Source: Brachypterus glaber
Taxonomy: Eukaryota > Arthropoda > Insecta > Coleoptera > Kateretidae
Reading direction: 5' to 3'
NCBI GenBank assembly: GCA_958510825.1
Contig: OY294048.1
Coordinates: 11,859,589-11,923,588, forward strand
Length of the DNA stretch: 64,000 nt
Part shown: in pieces, positions 21,660 to 33,601 of the stretch
How the letters are laid out: each line of letters begins with the position of its first letter
Position numbering within the stretch: the stretch's first letter is position 1
Position numbers and translations under genes: made by a program
The notes under the pieces: generated by a model
What the model was told of the DNA's origin: nothing
Seen by the model: only the letters and a program-made list of their open reading frames with translations
The model's database searches: none

Positions 21660-22689
21660 GTGCTGGCCTATTTGGAACCCCAAGCAACGTGTGTAAAAAT
21701 AACTGTAACATTTGGTAAAGTATATTACAGCTATAGTAAGGTATACTTTAAGTTGTGTTATTGATCTAGTTTCAAGTAAGTATATTAGAGTATTCAGTAA
21801 AATAATAATCAGTAAATAACACAAAAATTTTGATTAGTAATAAATTATTACTAATATTACTAATAATATAAAGAAAAGTAATAAAATAGGATCCGATTAC
21901 TTTCTCAGTTATTTCTTTAAAATCCAAAAAAAATCTAACTTCAAATGAGATTGCAAAGTGTTTAAATGATTTACCTGATGATGCAAAGGAAATAAAAAAT
22001 ATAGGTTCATTTAAAAAATGGCTATTTTAAATATCGTTTGAAAAACAATTAACTTCCTATAATACTTAGTCTATATTATTAATTTCAATTTTTTTCTATT
22101 TTTAACTCCCATTAAGCTAAATGAATGCCACAGGTTTCAAAAGTATTTATACTTATAAGTCTAGTACTGACATCTTGTACAAGATGTCAGTTTTTTGCGG
22201 TTTTCCAAAAATAAGTTAAGTTAAAGTTATCACCTTTTGATCCTACATGCCTCACTTTATAAACGCTTATGTAAATAAAATAAAATAAACATAAATTATA
22301 ATTTATGTTTATAATAATTATTCAGGTATTTTGTGTGTTTAATTTTGCGCTAAAGCTGTAAAAGCCATTTTAGGCTTATAGTTAATTAACTTGCCTATTT
22401 TATAAATTAGCTGGCAGCAATTAAATGAAAAATGTGGGTACTATTAAAGATAGTAGCAAAAAATGTGATTTATTCCTAGATTGTCTAGACCATATTAAAA
22501 TTCCTAGGCTTCCATTACAATACTATTGCAAAAAATAATCCGAAGAAAATAAAAAAATCTCGTAAAAAATACTATTAGGAGTATGCTGCCAACAAAATAA
22601 TACTTTCCCCTGTATGGCATACAGTGTATACCCAGGTTCATTAAAACAAAAGATAATTTTTTTAAATTTTTTTCTAAACCCTACGATAC

Positions 22690-23023
22690 TTTTTTGGTAA
22701 GTAATGAGAACTTAAAAATAAGATTGTGCATATAAAATGATAGGTAATTAGAATTTTAAATGAGACGAAAGGGTTCCTAAGCCTTATCGGAATCTTTTTG
22801 TGAGTAAAGAGAACTTCAATGAGAGTCCATAGGTATATGAGAGGGTTTCTAATCTGAATGGTACTCTTTTAGTAAATAATCAGAATATTTTAATTGAGAG
22901 TTGTATAGAAAATGGTTTTTTATATAAATGAAACTATTTTGGTTTGGACTTTGTAATTGGAACTTTAAATAAAAGTCTCTAGACAAAAAAAAAATCTTAA
23001 ATCCTATAAGACTCTTTTAGTAC
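22690..23023. repeat. Degenerate tandem repeats, about 80 bp period
   Basis: Loosely repeated units share words such as GACTCTTTTAGTA, GAGAACTT and AGGGTTCCTAA or AGGGTTTCTAA. The pattern resumes at 23846-23920 beyond the inserted element. Strong divergence; origin unknown. Confidence 0.45.
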
Positions 23024-23836
23024 CGAGGGGCTGACCGCGTCTGAAATTTGTACAAAAGAGTTCCTTTTTGCAAAGAGTTCCTCAGAGTTCCTTCGGAGTT
23101 CCTCGGAGTTCCTCCAAAGTTTCTTGGGAGTTCCTCCTGTGTTCCTTAAGAGTTCCTCTCTGGAAGGGGTAATTTTTGGCAAATAAGCCGTAGAAATTAC
23201 CGCTATGCAAGCACTAACTACTGCCAATAAGGTACCCTCAAAAAAAAAAAGCTTTGTCCCTGACGGTTTCAACCAAACTTGGCGCCCCTGCAAAAAAAAA
23301 AAGAAAATTGGCGCCCAAAAAAACCTTCATTGGAAAAAGCTTTGTCCCTAAACGCTTTGTCCCTGACGTTTCTACCAAACTTGGCGCCCCTTCAAAACCA
23401 AAATTGGCGCCCCAAATTCACCTTCAAGAAAAAAAGCTTTGTCCCTCACAGTTTCTATAAGACTTGGAAAAAAAGCTTTGTCCCTGACGGTTTCTACCAA
23501 AACTTGGCGCCCCTTCAAGAAAAAAATGGCGCCCAAAGGTAGAATGTTTTGATAAAGTGTTTATAAGTTTATAACTGCTCGTTTATAACGGCTCATCTAG
23601 TTTGAAAATAAAGACGTTAATCCGCATGGGTAATAAATAATAATTGTTTCTGACCGCATCTGAAATTTGTACAAAAGAGTTCCTTTTTTTGCAAAGAGTT
23701 CCTCAGAGTTCCTTCGGAGTTCCTCCAGAGTTCTTCAGAGTTCCTCGGAGTTCCTCCAGAGTTCTTCAGAGTTCCTCCAGAGTTCCTCCTGAGTTCCTTT
23801 GGCTTGTACAAAAGATTTCCTCGCGGTCAGCCCCTA
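23024..23836. mobile_element. TIR element with 9-bp target duplication, minisatellite-filled
   Basis: TTTTAGTAC at 23015-23023 and again at 23837-23845 flanks an 813-bp element. Its ends are inverted repeats with AGGGGCTGACCGCG at the left and the complement at the right. An 8-9 bp duplication fits hAT- or Mutator-like transposition. The inside is two arrays of an 8-12 bp GAGTTCCTC-type unit (23066-23160 and 23688-23800) around a GC-richer array with AAGCTTTGTCCCTGACG and TTGGCGCCC words (23250-23540). No transposase. Short frames inside (both strands) are repeat artefacts. Confidence 0.65.
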
Positions 23837-24016
23837 TTTTAGTACATAATAACTTAAAAATGGGAGTATGCAGAACAAACAGTTTCTAAACTCTAAGTGA
23901 CTCTTTTGGTAAGTATGGCAGCGTTTTAGCTGCTTCTAGAAAATTTCAATATTCAGTTTAATTTACTGAATATAAATAGAAATAATTAAGCTTTGATAAA
24001 TACATAAAATAAATTA

Positions 24017-24028
<12 letters not shown>

Positions 24029-24048
<20 letters not shown>
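24029..24048. repeat. (TA)n microsatellite
   Basis: About ten TA units. Confidence 0.9.
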
Positions 24049-24058
<10 letters not shown>

Positions 24059-24389
24059 TATTTTGTTTGGTTAGAGTTTAATTAAAAATTTTAATTACTT
24101 TTATTATTTTAAACAAAAAAAATTGATGTGTATTTAAATTTTATTCAAATTTAAATATAAAATTTTAAACGATTAATAAAACAAGTTTACGAGATTTGCG
24201 AGCAAGCATTTTCCACATGCTTTTTCAACTATATAATTTAGCTTTATAAAGCTAAATTCCTCAAAAAATATAATACTATTTGACGTTCCCTTATTATAAC
24301 GGAAATTTAGTTTTAGTAAAACAAGTTTGCATTTACCATGTCTAAAAATAGTACAACCAAACGTTGTTGTCACAACTTTGAGGTATATA

Positions 24390-25065
24390 TTACCATTTTA
24401 CCTGCGATCCCTTATGAAAATGACATTTAGCACACTCTTTTGTTCTTCATGAAATGCCTTATATCACACAAGTTTGATATTTTTATATCACTCTAGTTTG
24501 ATATTTTTATATCACTCTAGTTTGATATTTATGTATGTAGGTTTGCCTAATTTCACATATCTAGGTTTGCCTTAATTTACGTTGTAGATTCTACGAATTT
24601 AGCGCACCTCGTTTTATATGCCATTTTCCACCTTTCATCGCGGCCTTTTAATCCAAATATTTCCGTTTTTCATGTCCAAAATAGAAACTATAGTTAGGTA
24701 TAACCTTACTAGTTTGACCAAGATATAACTTGGGATGTTTTATGTCTAGATTTTATAAAAATTACTTAAATTTTGATTTAGTTAGCTTACATTTCATAAA
24801 AAAAATCAAAATACGCGCTCTTTTTCTTATGAAATCGTAAAACAGTACAATTTTACTGTTTTTATGGGAACATATCTAAAGAACTATAATTTATTTAGCA
24901 ATGTTGCCTTGATTTACACAAGAGGCTTACATTATAGGCAACACATTAAAGAGCTAGGTACTATAATATATTGTATTTTAAATTTGAATACCAAGAAAAC
25001 TAAATGTAAAAGAAAATCATATTTCCTGTTTAACATACATAAATTTATATGCTATTTAAAATGAA
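24390..25065 (-). repeat. Dispersed repeat, copy 2 (inverted relative to 4375-5335)
   Basis: Contains three near-identical units with ATATCACTCTAGTTTGATAT, the word CACACTCTTTTGTTCTT, and at its right end CATATTTCCTGTTTAACATA, each matching 4375-5335 in reverse complement. Confidence 0.6.
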
Positions 25066-25819
25066 ATGAAATAAATCCGCCGCCCCTGCCGTGTCGTGAA
25101 TTTTTTTAGGTAAGGCAAGATCAACATTTTTTGCCCTTGGTAAGTTTGCATGGGAGTAAACACTGTTTACTTTGTGTGACATTACTTTGGTTATTATTTT
25201 TAGTTATTTTGTTAATTTTTTATAACACGCTGCGTAAAGTATTGTTTTATTTGGAGTAGTGTTTTTACTTTTCCTGCTTTAGAGATCACGTCCCGGGCAC
25301 TGAAGTTTTAAAATAAAACTGGTAAAAACGAATTTTAATTTTTATGATGCTGGTGGTTACAACGGTGTAATAATAAAAGGCTGATTTTATTTACCAACAG
25401 ACATTTTATTTTTTCTCAAAGCAGTACTGCAGTGGAGTAATTAAAACGCGGGCATCAAAGAAAAAGCAAGGCTCGTTAGTAAAACAGCTAGCTATATGGT
25501 GATGAATGGGATTATCAGATTCTTTCGAACTAACTGTTAATTACCACCTGCAGAAGCTTTTTTTATATTTTTCGGTTTTAAAATTAATACAATTTTTTTA
25601 AATGGTCATACTCGAAAGCATATTCGTTCAGTTAGTGCTTCGCACAATTCGTATTGAATTATTGCAGTAAAATAATAAATGTAAACTACAATAAATGCAC
25701 ACGGGCCATTTTCAACTTTTTTTTTAATTATCCAAAAAAATGTAAAAAAAATATATGGTCGAATAAAGAAATTCATAGGCTAAAAAATCATGTATTACAT
25801 GAGTGCTCTTTTTAATAAA

Positions 25820-25965
25820 AAAAAATGCCTCCCATGCTCCCCTGTTTATATTTTAATAGCTGAAAATATTAATTATAGGCAAAAATATTGTTTAGTTGTC
25901 TTATTTACGTGTTCCAAATTTGAAGTCGATATCTCAACTCGTTCAAAAGATAAGAGGGAGGATGA
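25820..25965. repeat. Single arm of the fold-back at 32825-33400
   Basis: Shares with 33300-33430 the order CATGCCCCCCTG-like start, AGCTGAAA, GTTGTCTTATTT and AATTTGAAGTCGATATCTCA. The opposite arm is absent here. The 84-codon frame through it is not considered a gene. Confidence 0.55.
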
Positions 25966-26383
25966 AGTTATGGAAAAAAATAAGGTGTTGGAAAAAATTA
26001 AAATAAATTATGAAAACTTAAAAAAAGTATTGAAAAATAAATAATATATTTTTTTTACTCACTTAAAAAAAAATGTTTTATTTTATTTTTTCTAGTTTTT
26101 GTTTGTGATTTTATTGTATATTTGGACAGTGTTTTGAAATTCTATGTAAACATACACTGTGAAGACGGTAGGTTGTTGAAAACTTTACTTAATATCATTT
26201 AAACTAATTGAATTAAAGATTCCTCATTTTGGACATCTTGTGATACATGAAGAAATAAGGAAAAAGCTTAACTTTAAGTATTTTAGTCACAAAGTTTAAA
26301 ATATATAAGGGACAAAGTTTAACTACTTACTGTTATGTCACAGTATGGGTTAACATATTATTGCATAACACAATTCATTTTAC

Positions 26384-26598
26384 CTCGTTAATAATACAGC
26401 TATATCGTGATGAATGGGATTCTCAAAATCTTTTGGATTAACCGTCATTTGCCACTTGCAGAAACTGGCAAGAGTTTTATCTGCATCCGGATTAATAACC
26501 AAATCGATTTCTTCTTCTTCTTTGTCCAGGTAGATCACCCGTACGACGATGACGTCCATTTGGTTGCCACTACTTGAGTCGTGATAAAAATCTGCCAC
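26384..26598 (-). CDS. AdamTS: ADAMTS metalloprotease, central catalytic exon
   Basis: Exon after TTAATTTCAG, starting VADFYHDSSSGNQMDVIVVR in phase 0 after exon 31433-31205. It goes on to LVINPDADKTLASFCKWQ and ends HHDIAVLLT with the first two bases of an arginine codon at a GTAAAA donor. The family signatures are VA.LYHD..G, the FC.WQ segment and HD.AVLLTR before the zinc-site exon. The acidic run EEEEID is a surface loop of unknown importance. Its 215 nt and its phases agree with both neighbours. Confidence 0.96.
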
Positions 26599-26779
26599 CT
26601 GAAATTAATTTACACTGGTAGAAGAATCTAAAAATAATAATACAAAACTTTGTTGTGTTAACTTTTAGGTATAGAATAAAATTTTTATGATTATTCTAAA
26701 ATATTATTACGCCAAATTAAATAAAATATTAAAATTGTAGATATAAATGTTGTATCGTATACTATAAAATAATTTTTTT

Positions 26780-27659
26780 ACCACCAGCCTAAAAGCACAT
26801 CTTTATTACTGTTCTTTTCATTGGTAGAAATATTATTTCTCTACCTATGATGTCAGAGGTTCTAAAAATAATGAAATTGCACCATGGTTAATAATGAATT
26901 TTTATTCATCTGTTTTGGCATCTGACGTTTCACTTAATTATTAAATCACAATATTTACAAGTGTCTTTAGACACCAAATTTATTATTGCATGATAAATTA
27001 AAAAATATTAACTAAATTAGTACCTATAAAACATAAACCTATAAAACATGTTTTACAAAAAAATACTTCCAAAAGTTAAAATCATTGGTCCATCATATTT
27101 AACCATAGATTATACAACCCATAGATTACCGTAAAGATCATAGATTACTAGAGGTATAACTCCCCTATATATTAGATATTAGATATTCAACTCGTAAAAC
27201 GACAATGTTTTGTAGGTTGCATATGCCTTGCTCAATTTGCGCAGCACAAATAATCTGGTCTTTTGTTGATATAACCTTAAAATAAAATTGTTTAAAATGA
27301 CATATTTATTAACAAAATTTAACAAAAGTAATTAGTAATTTTGTAAACTACTTTTTAAATAATAATAAAAATTATAGTTAATTGTACAATTTCGGCAAGA
27401 CATATTTATATGAGCAGGTGATGTTATTGGTATACTTATTTCTCTTTTTTACTGTTAAATTATTATGTGTTAAAGTTTCTGTATGAGGTGAATTTGTATC
27501 AAAGATGTGGGTTACTGTGGGGTTTTCCGGTTCACTAAAATCAGTAGGCAGAGTTGTATTGAAGAGGGAAGAACTTGAAGAAAAATTAACTAAAGAAAGT
27601 AGCTTTTTCATTAAATGTTAGTAAAATAAATAAGTAGCTAATATATTGTACTGGTAGTG
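26780..27659 (-). mobile_element. CACTACCAG-end MITE, copy A (diverged interior)
   Basis: Left end ACCACCAGCCTAAAAGCACA and right end CTGGTAGTG. The first 400 bp match the copies at 37222-37904 (inverted) and 62430-63116 (direct). From about 27180 to 27610 the interior is unrelated to those copies and lacks their 42-codon frame, so this copy was rearranged or has taken other sequence. Confidence 0.65.
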
Positions 27660-27660
27660 A

Positions 27661-27805
27661 AAAAATACTATATTTTCCAAGTGAGTGAAGATTTAACATT
27701 TTAGACCGCGTCTTGTGGGCTTCGCGCTAGCGCGCTTATCCCGCAATTAGACGCAGGTCAAAAATTTTAAACTTCTCTCACTTGGTAATAATATAGTATC
27801 ATTTA
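27661..27805. repeat. Palindrome with CGCGCTAGCGCG centre, copy A
   Basis: Arms from AAGTGAGTGAAGATTTAAC to TTAAACTTCTCTCACTTGG around GCGCTAGCGCGC. The same palindrome abuts the CTGGTAGTG end of all three MITE copies (here, 37076-37221 and 63117-63255), so it probably belongs to the same composite element. Confidence 0.7.
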
Positions 27806-28732
27806 TAACATATACTAAACAACTTCATAGTATTTAATTTTACAACAACGTTGTTGTCACTATGGTGCCGGTATTTTATGAAAGATAATTTTAATAAAGA
27901 TGGTGAAAATCAGCTGATTCTAGTAAATCTTTTACCAAAACTTTAAAAGTAGGCAATTTGGGCTGAAATTTCCATATACATAAGTATATCTAACGATAAG
28001 CACGTACATGTAATTACATGTACAATTTGTTGAACAATATTGTAAATCGAACAACTAACTGCATTCGTTTGTATTAATTTTCTCAGTGTACTTTTAATTA
28101 TTATTTTACTCCATTTCTTTGTTAAGTGAGAACCTTTACTCATTTTTGTGAGTCAGGGTCATTAACCGCCCAAAATTTACCTCGCCCCATTTACAGCTCC
28201 TCATTCATAGCGCTAACCACGCTTAACCACGCGTGGCATTTACCGGCAATTTCCGCGCAAATAATTTTTCATGCCATACATAAGCGCTTTATTGAAACAA
28301 GAACAAATTTTGATGCACATACTCCGAAATTACAAAAAAATATTTAATGTCCTTATGTGATTTTTTCGGGGAAAACCAGTATTGACATGCTGTCATGTTA
28401 GTAATTTACTATAGTCCGTCCAATTATGCAAGATAGTAGTTTAAAATTCCCGCGATTTTTAAGCTACATCATTGGTTAAGTTAACATATAAAATATTGTG
28501 ACATTTTTTGTCTATGACAATGATTGACGGTCGTTAAAGCTAATAGAAGAAGAGAAAGCTACATAAAAAAATGATTATACTTAATGTTATTTTGTATGGT
28601 ATTGAAAAAGGTACTTTTTTGGTTAATTCTTCGTTCACTTACACTAAATTAGCATATTCTACATATTGTACAAACGTAAATTATATTGAACACAAGGAAA
28701 AGGTCAAATTTTTAGGTTACAATTACAACTTA

Positions 28733-28849
28733 AGGCCTATCCAGAGGCTCGCATAACAACCATTACAAGATACATGACGACACATCAAGCCAATCCTGGT
28801 ATCGCATTCTTATGTACTATGCTTGTTATGCGAGTCTTTGGATAGGCCC
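28733..28849. repeat. Small inverted-repeat element
   Basis: AGGCCTATCCAGAGGCTCGC plus ATAACAA at the left is complemented at the right (TTGTTATGCGAGTC then TTTGGATAGGCC). About 117 bp in total. Confidence 0.65.
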
Positions 28850-29674
28850 TTTCCACAAAAAAACAGTACCGACATCTGTTAAATTTTTGATACACTACGA
28901 TTTATGCATAATTATGCTATTTATGCGCTGTGGTGTAAAACGGGCCGCGTCCCTTACTATCTTGTATAACTGGACGGAGTATAATAACGTACATGTACTT
29001 GAGAAAAATCGTTAGAGCTATAGTTAGAAAAAACTATACATAAGATGTATCTCAAAAAAATTGTTTTTATAGATATTTAATGGCGAGGGCACTAATTTTT
29101 AATAATTCCCAAGATGGGACGGGGTGGAGTTATGTTAATACGCATTAAAGGATGAATTGTCATGGGATATTGTACCAGCTCTAAACCGTTAAATAGATAA
29201 TTTTAATACGTATTAAAAATAATGTATCATTCCCAAAGATACCTTATGTCAATTTAATATCTTAAGTTTTTTACAGTTAACAGTAAGTAAAGTAACATGT
29301 AATGTTTTTTCTATGGACTAAACCGAAACGGAATATTCGAGAACATGCGCGCATGCGGATCATGATTCAATGTTTATTTACCCCAAATTGATAATCCGTT
29401 TTTGTTAACATGAGTTTCTGCACACATTTTACGTAGATTGGACATGTATGTATATGCAAAACAAAAGTTTAAATCAAATAAATGGTAAATGAAATCTCCG
29501 CAAAATAACCATACGCCCGAATCCAATCAATCATTTTATTTTGAATTTTCCAATTTGTCTTTATTTTATTTGTTGTATATTAATGCGTATGCAGGAGCAG
29601 TTTAATGTAGTTTTAGCTATAAAATGGGACAACGATAATAATTAATAGATTTATATCATGATTTGATTAATTAA

Positions 29675-30064
29675 CAGTACTCGGCGGATATCCAGTACTC
29701 GCATAGGCGCCGTGTCGACTCTAGCGTTGACGCGAGATTTTAAATATTTACATTTTTATTTCTTTTTATCTTGATTTTTTTTAATGATTCCATTTAAACG
29801 AGTAAGGTGGGAAAAAAGTTATCGATAAATAAAAATTAAAAACTTTCGTATTCTTAAAAGATAAAATAAAATTTCTTTCTTTGAAAAACACAGATATAGT
29901 TAATATGTTAAGTCAATATTGTTGTGTATAACAAATTAGTCGTCAAATGTTTCGATTTAGTGACCTTTATAAAAATTTAATTCGGCAAAATTATTCCGTA
30001 AGCCTATGTTTCTGTGTTTATTTTCAACGTTGATGAGTCATAACTAAGTTTACGCCGACAACTG
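29675..30064. mobile_element. hAT-like MITE, copy 1
   Basis: Starts CAGTACTCGGCG and ends CGCCGACAACTG. Flanks TTAATTAA and TTTATTAA agree at 7 of 8 positions. The body is the same as 53321-53724, where the 8-bp duplication is exact. About 390 bp, no ORF. Confidence 0.6.
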
Positions 30065-30394
30065 TTTATTAATAAACCTTGCATAGAAAACATCGGTATT
30101 CCGGTGAGTCGGCATACAGTAGGGCAAATTGAATTTCTAGATGGACAAAATTCTAAACATTTCAGTATTAACTTAAAATTATCTGTAGATAACGAGAAAA
30201 ATAGTTAAAAAAATCTAAAGCTTAAGGGGGGCAATTTGTAAATTTTAATAAAAAAATCTAAAAAGATTCAAACCAACTCTATATTACTTGCTAATAACGG
30301 AAAAAAAAATAATTTTAAATATCTAAAGTTTAAAGGGAGCCCATTTTGTTGTGGTTAAAATTGTAAATTTCAATAAAAAATCTATTTTTTTTTT

Positions 30395-30720
30395 AAATTT
30401 TGACCATAATCTACGACCCTAAAAGCCCCTATATACCGATTTTGTGTCGGCATGGTACATAAATTCGAAAATTGGCCATATTGGCGCCGACATTTTGAAA
30501 TTTTATTTTTCAGTCAAAAATTCGTAATATGCAATCCCTAAAACCCTTGATACAGATTTTGGTTCAAATCGGCCAGAAATTAAACAATTCGTTTGGACTC
30601 AAAATTAGTAAAATCGCCAATATGGCGGATTGGCGATTTTACTAATTTTGACCAAAAATTTGTAATCTTTGACCCCGAAACCCCCCCGATACCGATTTTG
30701 GGCCGTTGTGAAAGCATAAG
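30395..30720. repeat. Degenerate tandem repeat with hairpin
   Basis: Three rough units share (C/T)GACC..AAAAGCCCC(T/G)ATA and CCGATTTTG words. At 30601-30618 and 30632-30649 two 18-bp arms (AAAATTAGTAAAATCGCC and its complement) are perfectly inverted around 13 bp. Confidence 0.55.
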
Positions 30721-31204
30721 TTTAAAATCTACATTTCGACGCTAATATACATTTTTGCTCAACCACACACATATAATATAAGCGTTCAAAAAAAATGCAA
30801 CTTTTTGCTGCCAAAGGCCATAGCAGGATAAGTATTCGAAAAGCGCCCCCAACCCGACTGACCTGAAATTTTGCAGTTCCATTGTCCTCGATATGAAAAC
30901 ATACCATACCAAATTTTAACCCAAAATTCTCAGTGGCGTAGGAGTAATTAATTCCAAAAGATAAAATTAATTAAAATTATGTTGACATAAGAATTAGAGA
31001 TTTAGATAAAAAAATATGTTTTTACTTTATAATAATTTCTAAAAACAGTAGTAGTAAGAGAAGCGCATGCCTCATTTTCGCCAAGCATTTCCTCTGTGAG
31101 GGGTTCAACGTATTAATATACCACGTTGAGTAGTTTTTTTATTAAACTAATTTGTTTAGTAAAAAGCAAAGTAAGATGAAAAAATCAGGAACCCTAATAT
31201 TTAC

Positions 31205-31433
31205 CATGTTCATAATAGTCATCACGTAAGTTTCCATGTCGGTGTGTTTGTGATGTTCGATAAATTTCTTGTCACAAACGACCAGAGTTTCCAGATATCT
31301 GTGTTCGCTTTTCAAGCCCCGTTTATGGTCGTGAGCGTTTTCACCTTGGGTCATTTTGTCCATTAATCGTCTCTTCCATACGTCCTCCCAGTTTTCCGAC
31401 GTTCCACAGCGGACTGGCTGGCTTTCTCGTTTA
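31205..31433 (-). CDS. AdamTS: ADAMTS metalloprotease, propeptide end and start of catalytic domain
   Basis: Exon after TTTACAG, whose first T completes a glycine codon. It begins KRESQPVRCGTSENWEDVW; RCGTSE is the cysteine-switch-like position of the propeptide. A basic stretch ends at DHKR about 38 residues in, the likely proprotein-convertase cleavage point. After it comes the catalytic start, with SEHRYLETLVVCDKKFIEHH matching the family pattern (R.vETLVV.D..m...H), then ETYVMTIMNM. It ends in phase 0 at GTAAAT and joins VADFYHD of the next exon. The protein is secreted; cleavage here would release the mature enzyme. Confidence 0.96.
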
Positions 31434-32622
31434 CTGTAAAAGGAAATCAACCTATCCAATTTTTTGAACACTATAAAAAGTACACAGCATCTAAAATAAA
31501 CTATTTTTTGCAACAGAAAAAAGAATTGAAAAAAAAAATAAAAAATCCCAAGCATTTTGAAAAAATGTTTGACAAATAAGGATTTACCCTCGTTTACTTC
31601 GATTTTTATCAGAAGTAATCCTTTCCAACTTTGGATAAATTGCAATGCAGTTTTAAGCTCAAAGCGTTCTTGACTACAAATTTTGCCAGACAGAAAAAGA
31701 GACAGACCGACAGGCAAGAGACATACATGTCAGGAGAGATAAAATATATGTTCGTGTAATTTTTATATACAGGGTTTCTAAAAACTTTCCTACCAAATAA
31801 AAACCTCAGATAATACATATTTTAAATTATATTTTTTTATCTTCAAATTACACTGGCCTGCAAATACTGGGTCCAAAAACCTGTATTAGATTTATTAACT
31901 CTTTTTAGTGTTTTTTGGAGTGCTGATTGTGAATATCAGCTTTATTTGTTTTCTGTAGTGTAGTTTATGCATAAAACGCGATTTAAAAATAGAAAAAATA
32001 CAACGGATATTTACGTTTTCAATGTCAACTTTTTTTTAAATAAAAACATATATTTTTTTTACTGTTATTTAATTAATAAAAGTCTTTAGTAAAAAACTAT
32101 TTTTGATCGATTTTTTTAGTTCCAGGGGTAACACAGCCACACAAAATTAAAAAAGTTGGATCTGCGACCGACTCGACTAGTCCTATTTATTTTGAGTAGC
32201 TGAATCCGAATCTGAGGTCAGAATTTAAAAGTTAGCTCCCTTTTTCAACATTAACTCAAATCATATCATCGCGAAAACTATGTTTTTCAGGTTATATTGA
32301 AAATGGGAGCTAACTTTTAAATTCCGACCTCAGATTCGTATTCAGCAGATTTTATTTTTTTAGGAGATTTAAATAAGAGTAAAAAATATGTTTCTATTAA
32401 AAAAAAAAGTTGACCTTGAAATGACCTTGAAACATCCGTAAAAAATAAATACTTCATTTTGTTTTCCATAACTTTTGTCTGACATTTTTTTCTTCTAAAA
32501 TGCATTGTATTCGAGATATTTGAAAGTTTAAGGTTAAAAAAAAAACACACGGTATGTGGTTTTCATTTGGAAGAAGAGTTTTTTGGACACACTGTATAAT
32601 GTAAGAAAAAAATAAAACTCAC
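31434..32622 (-). other. ADAMTS intron, about 1.2 kb
   Basis: Contains a fold-back repeat (about 32000-32445). The rest is AT-rich and unremarkable, apart from TACAGGGTTTCTA at 31770, a fragment of the common TACAGGG repeat ends. Confidence 0.8.
32000..32445. repeat. Fold-back repeat
   Basis: Inner arms are GCTGAATCCGAATCTGAGGT plus AGAATTTAAAAGTTAGCTCC (32200-32240) and their complement at about 32305-32346. Outer arms pair ATGTCAACTTTTTTTT with the AAAAAAAAGTTGACCTTG region. No coding. Confidence 0.6.
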
Positions 32623-32738
32623 CCTGTGTACGGGTCGTTATTGTAAACGACGTGCAGATGTTGACCCTTGTCGTTTGCCTGATGATGTGCCACCGGCTCT
32701 ATGAAATATCTTTTATTGTCGATTTTGATGTACCCTGC
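32623..32738 (-). CDS. AdamTS: ADAMTS metalloprotease, propeptide exon 3
   Basis: Reads AGYIKIDNKRYFIEPVAHHQ then ANDKGQHLHVVYNNDPYTG. The pattern G.I...+.Y.IEP......G.HLVY is typical of ADAMTS propeptides just before the cysteine switch. It joins exon 35487-35120 in phase 0 (ACDGL then AGYIK) and exon 31433-31205 in phase 2. The acceptor is a tandem: TTAG then GCAG, so a second acceptor lies 4 nt further on (exon start 32734). That alternative would restore frame only if the 55-nt candidate exon at 34975-35029 were included. Confidence 0.94.
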
Positions 32739-32824
32739 CTAAGAAGAGAGGAAGAATTGGATTACTTTAAAAAATAAAGATTAATCTATATATCTACTAC
32801 TATATGAGAGTAAATAAAAACCAA

Positions 32825-33400
32825 ACCTAAACTATCTTTTAGCATATATTTGATATTTTCAGCTCTTAAAATGTGGGCAGGGGGCATGGGGGGACATTTT
32901 TTTAAATGGAGAGGGGGGTCGTGTGATACATCATTTTAAAGCTTATAAAATTCTCTATTTAAACTATCATTTTTAATTTTTTTAAAAATGTTTTTTAAGG
33001 TTTTGATTTTTCAATTTTTTGTGCTAAAACATTCGATTTTTTAAGTTTTTTTTTATAAATTTTTATTTATGTCAACTAAAATTAGTTTAAAAGTATAATT
33101 AAAATTTTTTTATGATGAAATTAGGCATTTTAAAAAAAATATTTGTTTTTTTTAGAGGAATTTTGACATTAATACCCATTTTCAACCCCATTTTAAACCC
33201 ATTTTTTTTTTCTTTTTAATTTAAAAATATGGTGTTATATGGAGAATTTTATAAGCTTTAAAATGATGTATTACAGGACCCCCCTTTCCATTTAAAAAAA
33301 TGTGCCCCCATGCCCCCCTGCCCACATTTTAAGAGCTGAAAGTATTAAATATATGATAAAAGATAGTTTAAGTTGTCTTATTTAAAAGATCCAAATTTGA
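32825..33400. mobile_element. Fold-back element with G-rich arms
   Basis: The left arm has TTTTCAGCTCTTAAAATGTG and GGCAGGGGGCATGGGGGGAC. The right arm has the complement with GTGCCCCCATGCCCCCCTGC. Arms of about 130 bp surround an AT-rich centre near 33090. A single arm recurs at 25820-25965. Confidence 0.65.
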
Positions 33401-33548
33401 AGTCGATATCTCAACTGGTTCAACAGTGAAGAGGGGTGGGGGTGACTTTTGGACCGCTCTGTATATTAAATAAATTAACCTTTATTTTCGGGTTTGGACC
33501 GTGTTGAGGTAATTCTACTATCCGGCCAATATATCTTGTTACTATAGG

Positions 33549-33601
33549 GACATATTCAAGGATTAAACCGAACTAGTTTCAGTTTAATCCCTGAATATGT
33601 C
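33549..33601. repeat. Short hairpin
   Basis: GACATATTCAAGGATTAAAC pairs with GTTTAATCCCTGAATATGTC across about 10 bp, with one mismatch. Confidence 0.7.

Larger units (their letters stand above)
19420..26383 (-). other. ADAMTS intron with hammerhead array
   Basis: About 7 kb. It contains the hammerhead-ribozyme array (19549-21037), a 2-copy tandem repeat (21041-21305), an ACAAC microsatellite (21617-21659), degenerate repeats with a TIR element (22690-23920), a TA tract (24029-24048), a dispersed repeat (24390-25065) and a lone arm of a fold-back (25820-25965). Around 21700-22690 and 25080-25800 I recognise nothing. Confidence 0.85.
26599..31204 (-). other. ADAMTS intron, about 4.6 kb
   Basis: Holds a MITE copy (26780-27659) with an adjoining palindrome (27661-27805), a small inverted repeat (28733-28849), a MITE with 8-bp flanks (29675-30064) and degenerate repeats with a hairpin (30395-30720). 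Elsewhere, including 27810-28730 and 30720-31200, nothing is recognised. Confidence 0.8.

Noticed and set aside
23254..23889. Several overlapping frames with repeated Glu-Leu-Arg-Asn or Lys-Leu-Ala-Pro words
   Set aside because: Translations of the minisatellites in the element at 23024-23836.
30025..30064. TTGATGAGTC in the hAT-like MITE, hammerhead-like
   Set aside because: The invariant C of CTGANGA is T and no stem II plus GAA follows; the second copy (53690) is the same.
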